The notes under the pieces: generated by a model
What the model was told of the DNA's origin: nothing
The model's database searches: none
The model's input: the letters and a program-made list of their open reading frames with translations, nothing else
Assembly: GCA_009773755.1 (NCBI GenBank)
Contig: WSZJ01000001.1
Span: forward strand, 81,158-136,183
Origin: Planctomycetota bacterium
Lineage (GTDB): Bacteria > Planctomycetota > MHYJ01 > WSZJ01
Direction of reading: 5' to 3'
Length of the DNA: 55,026 bases
Translations under genes and position numbers: made by a program
Shown: in pieces, positions 53,684-55,026 of the stretch
Layout: the number at the start of each line of letters is the position of its first letter
Numbering within the stretch: the first letter of the stretch is position 1

Positions 53684-55026
53684 ATGAAACGGCGACTCGT
53701 TTTGTTTTTCGCGGCGGCCTCTGCTTTCGGCATCGCGTTGAGGGCGGAAGATCCGCGGCCCTCGAAGCCGGAGGGGCCGCTTCTCGACGAGGCGGTCATG
53801 AAGCGGCTGGCGCAGGCGCTGGACTGCGTGAACCTCTCGGTCAACGACCTTGGGTGGGACAAACGGCCGATTTCGGACGACTGGCGGCTCGCGTGCGTGA
53901 ACGACACGCTGGACCATCCGATGAAGCTGGCGGAGTACGCGAGGCGGGCGGAGAGCGAGTTCGGGGCGGATCCGGAGGCCGCCGTCGCCAACGGCGCGGC
54001 GTGGCTCGACGTCCCGCCGCCGGCGCCCCGGCGCTACGACACATTCGACCTCAACCCGGCGATAGAGCCTTCTTCCGCTCGCGAATTGGCCCTCCTGGCC
54101 CTTCGCGAGTGGCGCGACGCGGAATCGGCGCGGGCAAGAGCGATGGAGAAGCTCGATGACGCAGACGAGGAGATGCTGGCGAAGGACGGCGTGCGGCTCT
54201 ACGCGGACGAGTCGGAAGAGGCATGGGACAGTTCGGCGGCGCTCGCGACGGCAAAGAAAATCAACCTCGAGCAGCTCTTCGCCGCGCAGGCCGTGCTGGC
54301 GAGCGCGGCGCGCCTGCTGCGCGAGGCGGCCGCGAAGACGGACACGTCTGCATGGAGAACCCGGACATGGAAAATGCCGCCTCGAATCCGGGAGCTGAAG
54401 GGGCTGACCGTGGCGATAGGCGGGCCCGGGCCGGACCGGCACACGGCGGATCTCGTGATCGACGCCGGGGGCGAGGACGTCTATGAAGGGTGCCGCTTCG
54501 TCCTCGACATGGGCGGCGACGACACGTACCGCGGCTGCGGCAAGGGCGTGGTCGCGATCGGGCTGATCGTAGACCTCGGGGGAAACGACCGCTACCTCGA
54601 CGGGAACATTGCGCAGGGCGGCGCGGCATTCGGCGCTTCGCTTCTCGTGGACGTTGCCGGCGACGACCGCTACGAAGCGGACCAGCTCTCGCAGGGTTCG
54701 GCGTTCTATGGCGTGGGGATGTTGTTCGACCTCGCGGGGAACGACGGTTATCGCGGGGCGCGGCACGTGCAGGGTTTCGGCGGAGTGAAGGGGCTGGGCG
54801 TGCTTTCGGACGTCGCGGGGAACGACGCCTACTATGCGGGCGGCAAGTACTCGCATGCGCCGCTTCTGCCCGAGAATTTCCAGTCGCTCTCGCAGGGATT
54901 TGGATTTGGACTGCGCCCGAATGTTTCGGGCGGCGTGGGGATCCTGGCGGACCACGCGGGGAACGACCAGTACACCGCCGAGGTGTTCGGGCAGGGGGCG
55001 AGCTACTGGTTTGCCCTGGGGGTGCT
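53684..55026 (+). CDS. Exported beta-helix-like repeat protein, 3' end outside window
   Basis: ATG 53684 opens a signal peptide (KRRLVLFFAAASAFGIALRA) and the frame runs past the window end; 447 codons are visible. An N-terminal helical part (about 25-245) contains KLDDADEEMLAKDGVRLYAD. From residue about 255, a repeat of roughly 21-23 residues recurs: [VIL]DxGGxDxY...QG (LVIDAGGEDVYEG, VLDMGGDDTYRG, IVDLGGNDRYLDG, LVDVAGDDRYEAD, LFDLAGNDGYRG, VLSDVAGNDAYYAG, ILADHAGNDQYTAE). The D-x-GG-N/D-D-x-Y core with a following QG suggests a repeating beta-coil, perhaps calcium-binding. No enzyme signal is seen. It diverges from the small membrane gene. Confidence 0.75.
   Translation, partial: MKRRLVLFFAAASAFGIALRAEDPRPSKPEGPLLDEAVMKRLAQALDCVNLSVNDLGWDKRPISDDWRLACVNDTLDHPMKLAEYARRAESEFGADPEAAVANGAAWLDVPPPAPRRYDTFDLNPAIEPSSARELALLALREWRDAESARARAMEKLDDADEEMLAKDGVRLYADESEEAWDSSAALATAKKINLEQLFAAQAVLASAARLLREAAAKTDTSAWRTRTWKMPPRIRELKGLTVAIGGPGPDRHTADLVIDAGGEDVYEGCRFVLDMGGDDTYRGCGKGVVAIGLIVDLGGNDRYLDGNIAQGGAAFGASLLVDVAGDDRYEADQLSQGSAFYGVGMLFDLAGNDGYRGARHVQGFGGVKGLGVLSDVAGNDAYYAGGKYSHAPLLPENFQSLSQGFGFGLRPNVSGGVGILADHAGNDQYTAEVFGQGASYWFALGV

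Noticed and set aside
53666..54955. Upstream part of the long minus-strand frame ending at 53147
   Set aside because: It is antisense to the repeat protein gene and Arg/Val-rich; the real membrane protein starts near 53665.

Overview
The window is very GC-rich, densely coded bacterial chromosome with no rRNA, tRNA, CRISPR array, prophage or transposase that I can see. Many genes look Planctomycetota-like: secreted beta-propeller proteins, secreted PDZ plus prenyltransferase-type repeat proteins, DUF1570-like proteins, a C-terminal LDAD..TREAADAKLRSFG-type helical tail, LolA-like repeat proteins, and many short secreted proteins of unknown role. I infer a Planctomycetota or related PVC/soil-groundwater lineage. 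No rRNA or marker tree was available, so this is not certain.

Layout. 1-3.2 kb: a gene pair for propeller-like exported proteins. 3.3-5.9 kb: malQ diverging from a lipoprotein gene, with a 94-nt palindrome between them. 6.0-13.5 kb: an accessory stretch with several toxin-antitoxin-like loci (a lone RHH antitoxin, a PIN pair, an RNase-like protein with DUF2283, a fused HicB-HicA) mixed with yjbQ, glyoxalase-fold, LolA-like repeat and heparinase-like genes. 13.5-23 kb: exported proteins (TPR, PDZ/prenyltransferase-repeat, two esterases, an S41 protease, a GH20-like glycosidase) separated by large intergenic palindromes. 23-25.4 kb: a type IV AbiEi/AbiEii module with twin palindromic operator sites. 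25.4-30.5 kb: ferritin, GNAT, membrane protein, glyoxalase-fold protein and mutS. 30.5-38.6 kb: a fused LeuC-LeuD-type hydro-lyase, DinG-type helicase, isopropylmalate-dehydrogenase-family enzyme and prfB with its programmed +1 frameshift. 38.7-43.4 kb: exported proteins, comF, and two tandem HEAT-like paralogues, the second interrupted by an amber codon. 43.6-52 kb: an SUF iron-sulfur cluster locus on the minus strand. 52.2-55 kb: a degenerate GGDEF protein, a membrane protein, and the start of a repeat-rich exported protein running off the window.

The SUF locus is the most notable part. It reads sufBC (one continuous ORF fusing scaffold SufB to ATPase SufC), sufD, sufS, sufU, then a DUF1570-like gene, then a second sufS-sufU pair. 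The genes overlap by 1-10 nt and sit behind a 17-nt palindrome suited to an Rrf2-type regulator. Its clients in this window probably include the 4Fe-4S LeuCD-type enzyme and the DinG-type helicase. Ferritin also lies nearby, although not in the operon.

A second theme is a set of at least four unrelated families of long, near-perfect intergenic palindromes (4890-4983, 17896-18031, 19673-19837, 38597-38691, a weaker copy at 52104-52193, and single-arm relics). They sit between genes rather than in them and look like REP/MITE-like elements.
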